This document shows, piece by piece, positions 23,977 through 34,306 of a stretch of DNA of 64,000 nucleotides. Under the pieces are notes generated by a model. That model saw nothing but the letters and a program-made list of their open reading frames with translations. It was not told the DNA's origin and ran no database searches. How positions within the stretch are numbered: position 1 is the first letter of the stretch; every line of letters begins with the position of its first letter. Source of the stretch: Oscarella lobularis. Its lineage: Eukaryota; Porifera; Homoscleromorpha; Homosclerophorida; Oscarellidae. The position numbers and the translations under genes are program-made. The stretch covers positions 2,356,001-2,420,000 of the forward strand of contig NC_089185.1 of assembly GCF_947507565.1 (NCBI RefSeq). The letters run 5' to 3'.

Positions 23977-25510
23977 TCAGAATTTCAGCAAAATCTTTCC
24001 TGAATTCAAATTCTTCTGCATTCTATCGTGAGCCGCTTGCACGTCCTCCAACGGATAAACGCTATCGATGACCGGCTCCAGGAGACCCTTCTCAAAGAGC
24101 GGATCCGCCTTCGTCACAATCTACAATACAAAGAAAAAGCAATACATATAAAAAACCATGCTACGTCTCCGTCCCATACTTCTTCCGTGAGACGACGCTT
24201 GTACTCCAACGACCTCGCTCTCAACGTCGACCCCACGACAGCGACACGCTTTCGAAGGATCATACCCAAATTCAGTCCCGACTCCGTTACACTTCCGCCT
24301 AGCTGATGTGTTCGTATCAAGACAAAGAATACGACCAGTTCGCGCTAAAGTTCGCTTACCAAACCCAGTAAAACTATTCGCCCGTCCACTGCTATCGACT
24401 TCAGGTTCTTTTCCCAGTACGACGCTCCAACAAAGTCAATAATAACGTTAACGCCTATTCAGAAAAACATTAATAATAAACACGCAATAAAAAAATCCTA
24501 AACGTTCCTTTTTCTCCAGTAGCGGACATAATCTCCTCAGCAAAATACTTCTCCTTATAATTGATTCCGTGCAACTCTCCGCCGACTATCTTCGAGAAGA
24601 AAGAAACCTTCGCTTCAGAGCTATAGAATGCAAATATTATAAAATAATTATCATCTTCGTGTAGGCGTACTCGATGTATAAAAGTCTTTCCACTGCCGCT
24701 TAATTAAGGCTTTCACTAGCTGGGTGGCTGGGAGACCCACACCACTAGCACCCTTAGAGAGAGAAAGCCTCTATAGAATCTATGAGTGGTCGGTCTTTGG
24801 CTTCGCTCACAGCGTGAATGAGTATAGATTCGCCTTGACGCAAAGACGAGCTCCAATACAAAGCCGAATAAGCCGTTATGAACACTTCAGCTGCAAGGAA
24901 AAGAGAGTCGGCAACACTTGTTTACGTGAGATGGATTTCCATTCTCAATCAATTAATTTAACAACAATCAGTTCGCGGTTTTCTTACGAATGCCAGCTGC
25001 ATCGACAATGAATGCGCCTTTGGGAACTGGAATCGCTGTCTGTCAAGGTATTGGGAAGTATCCTAAGACACATTCATAAAATCTTCCTAATTAAATATTT
25101 AATATATTTATTAACCTGCATAACCTCCGCCACCGACCAGAGCACAAACCGCGTCTCCTTGCATTTCGACTGAGCCTCCTCTCCAAGTTTCTCAACAATT
25201 CCTAACACTGGTGAGATACGTAGATAAGTAATTAATTAATCATTTCCACTTCTCTTTTACCTTCAACTCCCAATATGGGACTTTCTCCTGGTGAAGACGG
25301 ATATCGGCCCGCTTTCTAAAGCAAGTCCAGTCGATTGACGCCGCAAGCGACCGTCTAGAAATGCGCGCGCCTGGTTCTAGCTGTTGGACGTGAACCGAGC
25401 GACGCTGTGTCTTAATAAGAACTTCGTTCAACTTAGGGCGCGGTATTTCGGCATTGCGCTGAACGCTGAGGGTGCCGGAATCGTCGTACAGTAGACGATT
25501 GGAATCGTCT
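23977..25510 (-). pseudogene. Quinone oxidoreductase (PIG3-like) pseudogene, copy 1
   Basis: Same exon layout as the intact gene at 32799-34306. Lesions visible: the start ATG is ACG; an insertion of about five bases lies in the first exon near 25490; CAG to TAG in the LDLLQKAG motif (about 25318); TGG to TGA in the IPWQTAIPVP exon (about 25044); and a small insertion in the GASGVG exon near 24702. The GASGVG motif and the last exon are still readable. Confidence 0.85.
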
Positions 25511-26644
25511 TCTATGTAAACGTCCCGGATAAGAACGAAACCTTTGCCAGAGCCAAACGAAATAAACTGTACAGGTAGCCTAAATGAAAACTAACATTAA
25601 AAATTTTTTTGAAAAATCATATCCTATTTTTTCAAACAGTGCGCTCCCCGCCAGTCAAAAATCAAATACTACAATACCACAATACTTCAATACTTCATAA
25701 AAGTTTCCAAGTCCAAGAATCCAGCTTGCCAAAGCGGCCATAACAATAACAAAACAAAAATAATACAATGCAGAGACGCGGAAGGGAATGTACGTTTAAC
25801 TTTGCGGTACAGGTCACGTCCATAAAGTTCTGACGTGAATAGAATGGGAGCCTATGAGTATTCCAAGACATTGAAACCGTCCCAAGGAGCCTACTTAGAG
25901 ATCTATCGTAACAAAATAGAGCAGGAAATCGTCGACTTCGACTTCATTGACGTGAGACTTCAAAAAGAGACCAACTTTTAGCGATGACGTGAAATAATGC
26001 GCCGATCGACTGACATCAGACTTGATTCAGTGTATCGTTGCTTTATGTTTTTGTTCTTGGTGTTATGTTCTTGGTGTTTTCGTCATCGACTTTGTGTGAT
26101 TAATTAAATATGATTGATTTTTGAAGCACTTTCGCACTTCTTCGCTTCGAATACGTTGATATGCCCAACTTCCTGCATGGAAACGCCCATTCGAGTTTGC
26201 TCTCCTGGAAGAAGATTGCTGTCTTGCTATCATATGGATAATGACTATGGATCGGCATAGAATTGAATTATAGTGGAAGAATCGTGGGCTAGAATAACCA
26301 CGCAGATATTAATTAACCAACTACATGCCTACAGTACTACCCCTATATTATCTCTGGTACAACGTGAGGGCATATTTAGGCTGAGAGACTCGTGGAAGTG
26401 GAACAGAACTTACTAGGTATATATCGCAACTTAGGAAAAGCTGCGCCTATAGCCGGCCGTGGAAGGATCCCGGTCCTCGATCTGATCGCGCGGTTCGAGC
26501 AGTGAGAGCCGCCGCGCCCCAAACCTCGCGCGCTAATCCCAACGAATACTCTCGCGAACTGCTCGAAGGACGCTAGGGCCTGGCTTGCGAGGCTAATCGC
26601 GAGGCACCCGCGGGCCGCTGGGGCCAAAAGAGATCATGACGTCA
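25511..26644. other. No gene seen; AT-rich then GC-rich spacer
   Basis: 25511-26370 is AT-rich with no coherent frame. 26380-26630 is notably GC-rich (CGCGCG-rich) against its surroundings; open frames there have no recognisable content. It adjoins the fold-back element. Confidence 0.4.
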
Positions 26645-27375
26645 TCGTTACGTAGAGCTACGTAGAGCTAGATGACGTCGCATGTCTCTCAAAATTTTTA
26701 GCCTTTTCATGCTGTCCGGCGGCACTGGCGCTTCTGCTTACCATTCCTACGCTTAGGTTTTCCTAGCGAGTACGGTTACCCGGGGATCTTTTATAACGGT
26801 GATTTTTATACCCCCGCGGCAAAAAAGATCCTTCTCTCGCATAAAAGATCAACAGTGCACAACTGCTTCAAAGAGACAGGAGCGATTTGCATTTAAGTTC
26901 TTTTCATTCCGTATTACTGAATTACAGAGGGTGAAAGCAAAACTCAGAAATTGGACAAGTTTCGTGCGGATATACATTGTACAGGTAAGCTAGTGCTTGT
27001 GTCCGGTTCCTGTTAGTGTAGATATGCTGTTAGGAATATTCGCCTCTATATACCCAGGCACCGGACACAACACATTTACAATGTGCGTCCGCAAACCTTC
27101 TACCCTCTGTAATTCAGTAATACGGAATGAAAAGAACTTAAATGCAAATTGCTCTTGTCTCTTTGAAGCAGTTGTGCACTAGCTGTTGATCTTTTATGCG
27201 AGTGATCTTTTTTGCCGGCGGTATAAAAGATCACCGGTATAAAAGATCACGGTATAAAATATCACCGGGCAACCGTACTCGCTAGGAAAACCTAAGCGTA
27301 GGAATGGTAAGCAGCATGGAAAGGCAAAAAATTGAGAGACATGTGATGTCATCTCTACGTAGCTCTACGTAACGA
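26645..27375. mobile_element. Fold-back (long inverted repeat) element
   Basis: Left arm about 26645-26933 and right arm about 27100-27375 are reverse complements with small indels; both ends read TCGTTACGTAGAGCTACGTA in the inward direction. Weaker pairing continues into the centre (TTGTGTCCGGT with ACCGGACACAA). Inside the arms are repeated GATCTTTTATA-type boxes. No transposase is present, so it is a non-autonomous DNA element; no clear target-site duplication was found. Confidence 0.8.
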
Positions 27376-27709
27376 CGAAATAATGGAGAGGTAGTGTACG
27401 GGATTTTCGAAAGATCGGTATAATAAGTGCGCTATTGCGAATTCGGTCATAGCAAAAGCCGTACATAATCTTTCCAAAGCGACTGCGACGTCGCCGTCAA
27501 CGTTTGCCTCTCAATTCGTTTTACCGCTCACGAGGAAAGACGACTGCGTTGAAGTGCGCGATCGCCGCCACGAGGAATTCGGAACTCTATTGAACAAGCA
27601 GACTGACGGTATCGCTGTCTCGGCCAGGTCGAACAGACTGAACGTTCGTTTTGTGACGAGTATAGCTTTGGCAAATTAACCAAGATTTTGGGCTACCATT
27701 AATTGCGAC
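27376..27709 (+). promoter_or_regulatory. Presumed promoter/5' UTR of the sulfotransferase gene
   Basis: Non-coding sequence between the fold-back element and the ATG at 27710. It includes CpG-rich stretches but no clear TATA box. Assigned by position only. Confidence 0.3.
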
Positions 27710-28852
27710 ATGACGTCGCGGCTCGTTATAGTGGGCATGGGGCTACTTTTCCTTGTCTTTTCCATAGCTGTGAACTATTTTACTTGGATATCTATGAAGA
27801 CAAACTCCGCCGAGTCAGTGACAGCTAGTTCCATACAGAAACACACGAGCGCGAGGAGGATGCTTCTGTTTCTTCGTGAAATGCTATTGTCGTCGGGTGT
27901 GAAACTAATTGAGCCCGTTCGAAAGTACGCTTACATAAAGACACACAAGACAGGAAGTACGACCCTGTGGTATGTGATGAAGATCTACGCCATTAATAAC
28001 GGACTACGAAGGGTCGAAGCAAGAGACAAAGTGCACCTTGGTTACCCCAGACACCTGCAGTTGAATAATAGTCGCATGTATCGTCAAACGCACAAAGTTG
28101 GCGAGTACGACACTCTTTATGACCACTGCCGATTCAATAAAAGCGTTATGGACAAACTCCTAAACAAGCCCGCCTATATCACTATTCTTCGCCACCCAAT
28201 CACTCGATTTGTGTCTGCGTTTTACTTTCATGGACGTTACAGACTTTTGGTAGGAAACGAAACTTCTGCTGGTCAGTTTTTATCCGAAATTGACAAGTAC
28301 AAAAAGAGAGTCAATCGTTTTGCGAAATGGGCTGGATTCAATGGTATGGCGTTCGATTTAGGAATCGATCCGCCGTACAAGGACGAAGACGTCGAGAGAA
28401 AAATAGCTGAAGTGGATGAGTCATTTACCGTTGTACTCATAATGGAGTATATGCCTGAGTCAATGGTGCTATTGAAACGTACAATGGGGTGGGAACTGGA
28501 CGACGTCATTGCAGTTCCACAGAATTCTCATCCTGAATTGGTGTCAAAATCGGGATCGTCTACAGATAAATATACGGCACATCATACCGATGACTCGCTA
28601 GACAAAAAGCAGAAAGACACGTTAGCGCAACTGAGCCATGCCGACATGAAAATCTATCATCATTTCAATGCAACATTTTGGAAACGCGTCCAAGCTGAGT
28701 TCAGGTTTAAGGAAGAGGTTCAGCTGTACCAAAAAAAGCTTGAACGTTATCTCAAAAAAAGAGAAAAGAAGGGTCTCCTTGAAAAAGACGTCATATTAGG
28801 AAAATTGAAACTTCCAGACAAGGCGCTTTCTGCATCTAAAAACTCTAATTGA
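27710..28852 (+). CDS. Galactose-3-O-sulfotransferase family protein
   Basis: Single-exon frame of 380 residues. Type II Golgi membrane topology: short cytosolic N-terminus and a membrane segment at about residues 5-27. Residues 77-85 KTHKTGSTT form the 5'-phosphosulfate loop and residues 161-171 RHPITRFVSAF the 3'-phosphate-binding motif for PAPS, as in GAL3ST1-4. A later MEYMPESMVLLKR block is also typical. The family transfers sulfate to the 3-OH of galactose on glycolipids and glycoproteins. The C-terminus is Lys-rich. Length fits the family. The ATG is the first in frame and directly precedes the membrane anchor. The exact acceptor cannot be told. Confidence 0.88.
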   Translation: MTSRLVIVGMGLLFLVFSIAVNYFTWISMKTNSAESVTASSIQKHTSARRMLLFLREMLLSSGVKLIEPVRKYAYIKTHKTGSTTLWYVMKIYAINNGLRRVEARDKVHLGYPRHLQLNNSRMYRQTHKVGEYDTLYDHCRFNKSVMDKLLNKPAYITILRHPITRFVSAFYFHGRYRLLVGNETSAGQFLSEIDKYKKRVNRFAKWAGFNGMAFDLGIDPPYKDEDVERKIAEVDESFTVVLIMEYMPESMVLLKRTMGWELDDVIAVPQNSHPELVSKSGSSTDKYTAHHTDDSLDKKQKDTLAQLSHADMKIYHHFNATFWKRVQAEFRFKEEVQLYQKKLERYLKKREKKGLLEKDVILGKLKLPDKALSASKNSN

Positions 28853-28907
28853 GCACGTTCGCGTTTGTTGTTAGCACGTCGTTTTTAATGGAGTTTGGGC
28901 GTTTCCC

Positions 28908-29125
28908 TGTACATGTATATAGCGCACTTTCCCCGGGCATAGTCTACTGTAGCAGTAGGGGGTGGGGGGAAGTAGCTAATTAGTCTAATGAAGTAGAGGT
29001 ATATGATTGGTAGTTAGGATTTGATTGGGACAGTCGTGTGGCAGTCGTTGAGCCATACGTGTGTCTGTGTGCAAGGCCTGAATAAAAGGAGGAATCCAAA
29101 GTCGTCCCCAGCTCGGAGCATTACA
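28908..29125 (+). repeat. Putative 5' LTR
   Basis: A 218-bp block starting TGTACATG and ending GCATTACA, the TG...CA type ends expected of an LTR. It contains a TATA-like box near 28914 and AATAAA at 29081. A TTGGTGACAGGGCAGCG stretch follows at 29126, the position of a primer-binding site. No second copy is seen, so the call rests on these features alone. Confidence 0.5.
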
Positions 29126-29168
29126 TTGGTGACAGGGCAGCGATTCGAACTCGCACGCCTCCGAAGAG

Positions 29169-30130
29169 ATGGAGAATGATGACAACGCCGAAGCGAACGC
29201 CGCCGCAGCCGCTGCGAGGCCGGTCGTCCGCGTCGTTAACGCTGCGACGAGGTCGTCGTAGTCCTCGATGTATCGCAGTGTTAGAACACTACCTAGGCGC
29301 GGTCCTTTAGGTAGGTCGGCAAAGAAAGTCGTCGTGCTTCGGCGTCCCAGCCGTACGCCGTCGCGCAGACTTCAAACCGCCTCAGCCAGCGGTCGAAGTT
29401 GCCGTCGCCGAATCTCTCGATCTTTATCGCGTCGCGATTAAAAAGAGTCTTCGGGACAAACACGCGAGAAAAAGGATGCACGCGCACAGGCTTTTGGAGG
29501 CGCAAAAATTTCGTCGAGGCAGTGGATTGGTCGACGAGTACGCTCACGACCTCAAGAAACTACTGGAGCGCGCAATGCCGACGATCGACGGAGCCACGAG
29601 GGAAGACCAACTTATTCAACGCTTCGTCGCCGGACTTCCGAGCTCTTTGAGGTACGAGTTGGAAGTGAATCCGCCTGCGACGTTCGAGGCGACGATTGCA
29701 AAAACGGAGGACTTGCGCTTGCTGGAAGATATCGCCGACGGGAAGAAGAGGATGCTGCCGCCGCGCGGTCAGGTTGGGCGACCGCCACTTCGCGGGAGTC
29801 AGCAGGGCGGATTTCGCGCCGCAGCCGCCCTGTCTAGGAGTGCCATTGGCGACAGGCGAGTGGCGTCAGTCGGCGTTGAAAGTGACGGCGCCGATTTGCA
29901 CGAGCGACTGGCGCGTCCGGAGCTGCTACTCGGACAGATCGCCGAAGAAAAATCGCTGACGACGCCGATTGCGGCAGAATCGTCGAACGCCGGCGGGCAG
30001 ACCTCCTTAATTCCGCTGCGGGCAGCCCGGGCATTATGTGGGAAATTGTTCGGTAAAAGACGGGCGGCGGTTATTCAATTGCAATGAAGTCGGTCACATC
30101 GCAAGGTTATGCCAGAAGGAGATGCGGCAA
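29169..30130 (+). pseudogene. gag remnant with internal inversion and zinc knuckles
   Basis: A short start frame at 29169 stops at about 29260. From about 29290 to 29470 the gag homology (FDRWLRRFEVCATAYGW) is on the minus strand, while the following part (DEYAHDLKKLLERAMP, QRFVAGLP) is on the plus strand from about 29480. After 29990, in another frame, come two CCHC knuckles (CGQPGHYVGNC and CNEVGHIARLC). Confidence 0.75.
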
Positions 30131-30249
30131 GAAAACGAGAAGCGCACTGAACGCACGCCGCAAGAGCATAAAGTTTCGGTTGTGACAGTGGAAACACGAC
30201 AAGACGAAGCGAACGGACCGATCGTCGCGTGCACCGCTGTTAATTCGCT

Positions 30250-30620
30250 TATCGCGCGAGGACAGCTTCGCGAATTCGATGTCGCCTACCTTATCGACAC
30301 CGGCGCAACAATATCGCTGTGTCCGCGTGCCATGGCCGACGACGACGCGATGATATCGGCCAATCCGCGCAACATCGTTCGATCGGTCGCAGGAGGAGAA
30401 ATCCCTATCGTCGGCTACTGTGGTGACGATGGGCGGACTGGAAACGCGACATGAATTTTGGGTTACGAGCGCTGCTTTGGCTAACCCGATACTTGGGCTG
30501 GATTTCATGAGCCTGCGGGGAGTAAAAATCGACACGGGAAAAGGCGAGCTGCGCTGCGAAACGGGAATTATCAACCTAGAGATGCCGACGACACCTAAAG
30601 CGTATTCCGTCGCCTTAGCG
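30250..30620 (+). pseudogene. Retroviral-type aspartic protease remnant
   Basis: The active-site motif YLIDTGATISL lies at about 30288-30320, and the downstream ILGLDFM strand at about 30490-30510 is in a different frame, so a frameshift separates the two halves near 30420-30450. Part of the retroelement. Confidence 0.7.
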
Positions 30621-31007
30621 CAGGATGTCACGCTGAAGGAAGGCCACCTAACCGTTGTCAATGCGAAAGATCGTGAACGAAGTAGGAAAGTCGATAGCGA
30701 ACGTGGGCGACCGACTGCTGGAAGCGAAACCAGATTTCGTGGCGAGGAAGAACGTAGCTGTAGCACGCGCGATGGTCGACGGGAGCTCTGGCCGAGTCCC
30801 CGTTCAGCTAATGAACCTGAGCGGAAGGCGTGTGAAAGTACGTAAGGGAACAAGAATTGGCGTACTGGAAGCAGTAGACGAATACGTGGTGGCGATTGGG
30901 ACGACGAGTAAAGAGAAAGGTGGAGAGGCGGAAGCGGAAGGAGAGGCGAGTGGCGGAAAGGAGGGGGGATTGACACTAACGGGAGTCCCGCTGCAAAGAG
31001 TGAGTTC

Positions 31008-32390
31008 TTGAAAAGATTCAAGTGGGACGACTGCGCGGTTAACGACGAAGAAAAGCGCCGGATAGAGGAAGTCCTGTGGGAATTTCGCGACGTTTTCTCT
31101 GCCGGACTCGGCGACCTGGGATTAACTAATTTGGTCACTCACCCGATCGTAACAGGAGCGGCAGCACCTATTAAGCAGGCCGCGCGAAGAATTCCGCATG
31201 CGATGCGACCGGTGGTCGAAGCGCAGATCCAGCAGATGGCCGAGACTGGGGTGGTCCGACCGTCAACGAGTCCCTGGGCGTCACTCGTCGTCCTAGTGCG
31301 AAAACGCGATAGAACGTATAGATTCTGCGTCGATTACCGCCAACTTAATGCCGTGACGGAAAAGGATTCGTTTCTGCCACCGAGAATCGATGAAACGCTC
31401 GATGTGCTGTCCGGAGCGCTTTTCTTCTCGACTTTGGACCTGGCCAGTGGCTACTGGCAAGTCAAAATGGCTGCTAGCGACGTTTCAAAGACGGCTTTCG
31501 TCACCAGCAAAGGTCTGTCACGACGCGAATGGACCGGGTGATGAGTGGATTGGGGGACCGCTTACAGCTGCCTTAGAATAACCGGGCAGTCCAAAGGCAG
31601 TTGGTCCGACATCGCCGCAAAAGGGCCGGCATCGTTAACCGGTTATATCTAAGTCCCTCGCAATACTCTAACCTCCTACCTTCTTCTTGAACGTAATGTA
31701 GTATTGGTTCTGTTGTCTGGTAAGAGCCTGTACGTTGCGAAAGGACTCGGTCTCTCTACGGCGGCGGCAATTGGACCTACCGGGTCCATTCACAGCTGCC
31801 GTGAATGGACCGGGTCCATGTACGGCAGTGCTGTGAATGGACCGGGTCCACTCACAGCAACCGTACATGGACCCGGTCCATTTACAGCACTGCCCGTAAA
31901 TGGACCGGGTCCATTTACGGCAGCCGTGAATGGGCCCGGTCCATTTACACATGGACCCTGTTCATTTACGGTAGCTCCGGTCCATCTACAGCTGCCGTAA
32001 CAGGACCCTTCCGTCCGTTTCGAGCAGCTGCAAATGGACCTGGTCCATTTGCTACCCCGGACCAAATATTTCGTGACAGGTCTCTACGAATTCACCGTAA
32101 TGCCTTTTTGTCTGACGAACGCCACGGCGACTTTCCAGCGTCTGATGGAGCGAGTGCTGTACGGATTGACGTTGGAACATTGCATGGTGACGTACATCTT
32201 GCATGATACACTTGAAGACGATCGGAGCGCATGAGAAGAGTCTGCAAGAAGTGCTACGTCGTTTACGGGAGACGAACTTGAAAGCGAAGCCTAGCATGCT
32301 ACGTGCCAGTTTGGACGGACGCGAGTCGATTATCTGGGGCACGTCGTCTCGCAGCAAGGATTATCACCGCAGGAGGAAATAGTACGTGCC
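31008..32390 (+). pseudogene. Reverse transcriptase remnant, split by a nested element
   Basis: 31008-31514 holds the N-terminal fingers and palm: GVVRPSTSPWASLVVLV, FCVDYRQLN, STLDLASGYWQV. The frame resumes at 32080 with LYEFTVMPFCLTNATATFQR. The catalytic Y-x-DD region is altered (about 32185-32215), and the thumb follows in shifted frames up to about 32370. Confidence 0.8.
31515..32079. mobile_element. Nested 565-bp TIR element with palindromic internal repeats
   Basis: Begins CTGTCACGA and ends TCGTGACAG (perfect 9-bp TIRs) with GT at both junctions, exactly interrupting the reverse transcriptase frame. The interior (31775-32050) is an array of about ten palindromic units based on ATGGACCGGGTCCAT joined by TTACGGCAGC-like spacers. 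No transposase. Confidence 0.75.
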
Positions 32391-32439
32391 GTACGAGATT
32401 TCAGGCATGTTTACTGGCATGTTCCGCGAGTGAGGCGAG

Positions 32440-32671
32440 GGCAGACGAAAAAGCTGTCGCGGCTATATGGAAAGGGCCGTTTGTCGCAGAACACGTCTAC
32501 GACGCCGTTGACGCGAAAATACAGCCGCTTAAAGGCGGATCGGCGCAACGCGTTCATATGAACCGTTTGAAGCCTTGCTATCGCAGTCCGGTAGCGTCGC
32601 TAGACGACGACAGCGAGGGGACCCCGTCTCTAAATCCGAAGGCGACGAAGGGGAAGGCGATTTCGAAGTGA
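32440..32671 (+). pseudogene. Integrase C-terminal tail remnant
   Basis: AIWKGPFVAEHVYDAV and QRVHMNRLKPCY match the C-terminal SH3-like part of Ty3/gypsy integrase and its VHVNRLKP signature. The RNase H and integrase core that should precede it are absent. Confidence 0.65.
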
Positions 32672-32798
32672 TTTTAGAAGGGCAGGAGGCGAGAAGAGTG
32701 GCTGAAAGGCGTCAAGAACCGGGAACTCGAAACACGTGTCGAAGGTAGGCGTGCCTTCGCGCGAAATGTTTGCAAAAATGGACAATTCGTCTACACAT

Positions 32799-34306
32799 TC
32801 AGAATTTCAGCAAAATCTTTCCTGAATTCAAATTCTTCTGCATTCTATCGTGAGCCGCTTGCACGTCTTCCAACGGATAAACGCTATCGATGACCGGCTT
32901 CAGGAGACCCTTCTCGAAGAGCGGAACCGCCTTCGTCACAATCTACAATACAAAAAAAGTGCAAAACATATAAAAATACTCCGCTACATCCCATACTTCT
33001 TCCGTGAGACGACGCTTGTACTCCAACGACCTCGCTCTCAACGTCGACCCCACGACAGCGACACGCTTTCGAAGGATCATACCCAAATTCAGTCCCGACT
33101 CCGTTACACTTCCGCCTAGCTGATGCGTTCGTATCAAGACAAAGAACGAGACCAGTTCGCGCTGAAGTTCACTTACCAAACCCAGTAAAACTATTCGTCC
33201 GTCCACGGCTATCGACTTCAGGTTCTTTTCCCAATACGACGCTCCAACAAAGTCAATAATAACGTCAACGCCTATTCAGAAAAACATTAATAATAAAAAC
33301 GCAATAAAAAATCCTAAACGTTCCTTTTCCTCCAGTAGCGGACACAATCTCCTCAGCAAAGTCCTTCTCCTTATAATTGATTCCGTGCAACTCTCCGCCG
33401 ACTATCTTCGAGCAGAAGGAAATCTTCGCTTCAGAGCCTTAGAACGCAAATATTATAAATAATTATCATCTTCGTGTAGGCGTACTCGATGTTATAAAAG
33501 TCTTTCCACCGCCGCTTAAGGCTTTCACTAGCTGAGTGGCTGCGAGACCCACACCACTAGCACCCTTAGAGAGAGAGAGAAAGCCTCTATAGAAACTATG
33601 AGTGGTCTTTGGCTTCTCTCACAGCGTGAATGAGTATAGATTCGCCTTGACGCATAGACGAGCTCCAATACAAAGCCGAATAGGCCGTCATGAACACTTC
33701 AGCTGCAAGGAAAAAAGATTCGGCAAAACTTGTTTACGTGAGACGAATTTCTATTTTCAATCAATTAATCAGTTCGCGGTTTTCTTACGAATGCCAGCTG
33801 CATCTACAATGGATACGCCTTGCGGAACTGGAATCGCTGTCTGCCAAGGTATTGCGCAGTATCCTAAGACAAATTCATAAAATCTTCCTAATTAAATAAT
33901 TAATTTATTGACCTGCATAACCTCCGCCACCGACTAGAGCACAAACGGCGTCTCCTTTCTTTAGATTGCATTTCGATTGAGCCTCCTCTCCAAGTTTCTC
34001 AACAATTCCTGACACTAGTGAGATACGTAGATAAGTAATTAATCATTTCCACTTCTCTTTTACCTTCAACTCCCAAGATGGGACTTTCTCCTGGTGGAGG
34101 GGGATATCGGCCCGCTTTCTGAAGCAAGTCCAGTCGATTGACGCCGCAAGCGACCGTCTAGAAATGCGCGCGCCTGGTTCTAGCTGTTGGACGCGAACCG
34201 AGCGACGCCTTGCCTTAATAAGAATTTCGTTCGACTTAGGGTGCGGAATTTCGGCATTGCGCTGAGCGCTGAGGGCGCCGGAGTCGTCGTAGACGATTTG
34301 GATCAT
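32799..34306 (-). CDS. Zinc-independent quinone oxidoreductase, TP53I3/PIG3-like (intact copy 2)
   Basis: About nine exons on the minus strand. ATG at 34306-34304 (MIQIVYDDSG), GVNRLDLLQKAGRYPPPPGE and ILGVE (substrate-side N-terminal fold), EKLGEEA, GDAVCALVGGGGYA, IPVPQGVSIVDAAG, then GASGVGLAATQLVKAL (the NADPH-binding Rossmann loop), [43 protein letters not shown] and a final exon ending ILLKF with TGA at 32799-32801. Exon 1 (34306-34214) seems to use a GC donor. The family reduces quinones with NADPH in the cytosol. No in-frame stop was found. It lies between the retroelement and a non-coding spacer; copies 1 and 3 are broken. Confidence 0.85.

Larger units (their letters stand above)
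21830..24060 (+). repeat. Left copy of a 2.2-kb segmental duplication
   Basis: Matches 61850-64000 in direct orientation and in the same order: a block with AGTAAGTTTGTCTCTCGATTGAAAAG, a MITE-like element, a block containing TTGGCCAGTAATAGATTCT, a region with CGGAGGACCAGCAT, and the start of the quinone-oxidoreductase copy. Many indels separate the copies, so the event is not recent. Only the window edge ends the right copy. Confidence 0.85.
28908..32690 (+). mobile_element. Degenerate Ty3/gypsy-type LTR retroelement
   Basis: Order: one LTR-like block, gag, two zinc knuckles, protease, reverse transcriptase, integrase C-terminal tail. It is broken many times: an inversion within gag, frame changes in gag and protease, a nested element in the reverse transcriptase, an altered catalytic box, loss of RNase H and the integrase core, and no 3' LTR. 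The right end, about 32690-32710, abuts the flank shared by the quinone-oxidoreductase copies. Not capable of moving. Confidence 0.85.

Noticed and set aside
29126-29170. Possible tRNA (TTCGAACTC box-like motif)
   Set aside because: No acceptor stem or A box; position fits a primer-binding site after the LTR instead.
30107-31138. Long minus-strand frame of 343 codons
   Set aside because: Antisense to protease and reverse transcriptase of the retroelement; composition reflects that, no motif found.
31704-32065. Repeat proteins rich in Gly-Pro-Phe-Thr
   Set aside because: All frames of the palindromic array in the nested element give such repeats; it is non-coding.
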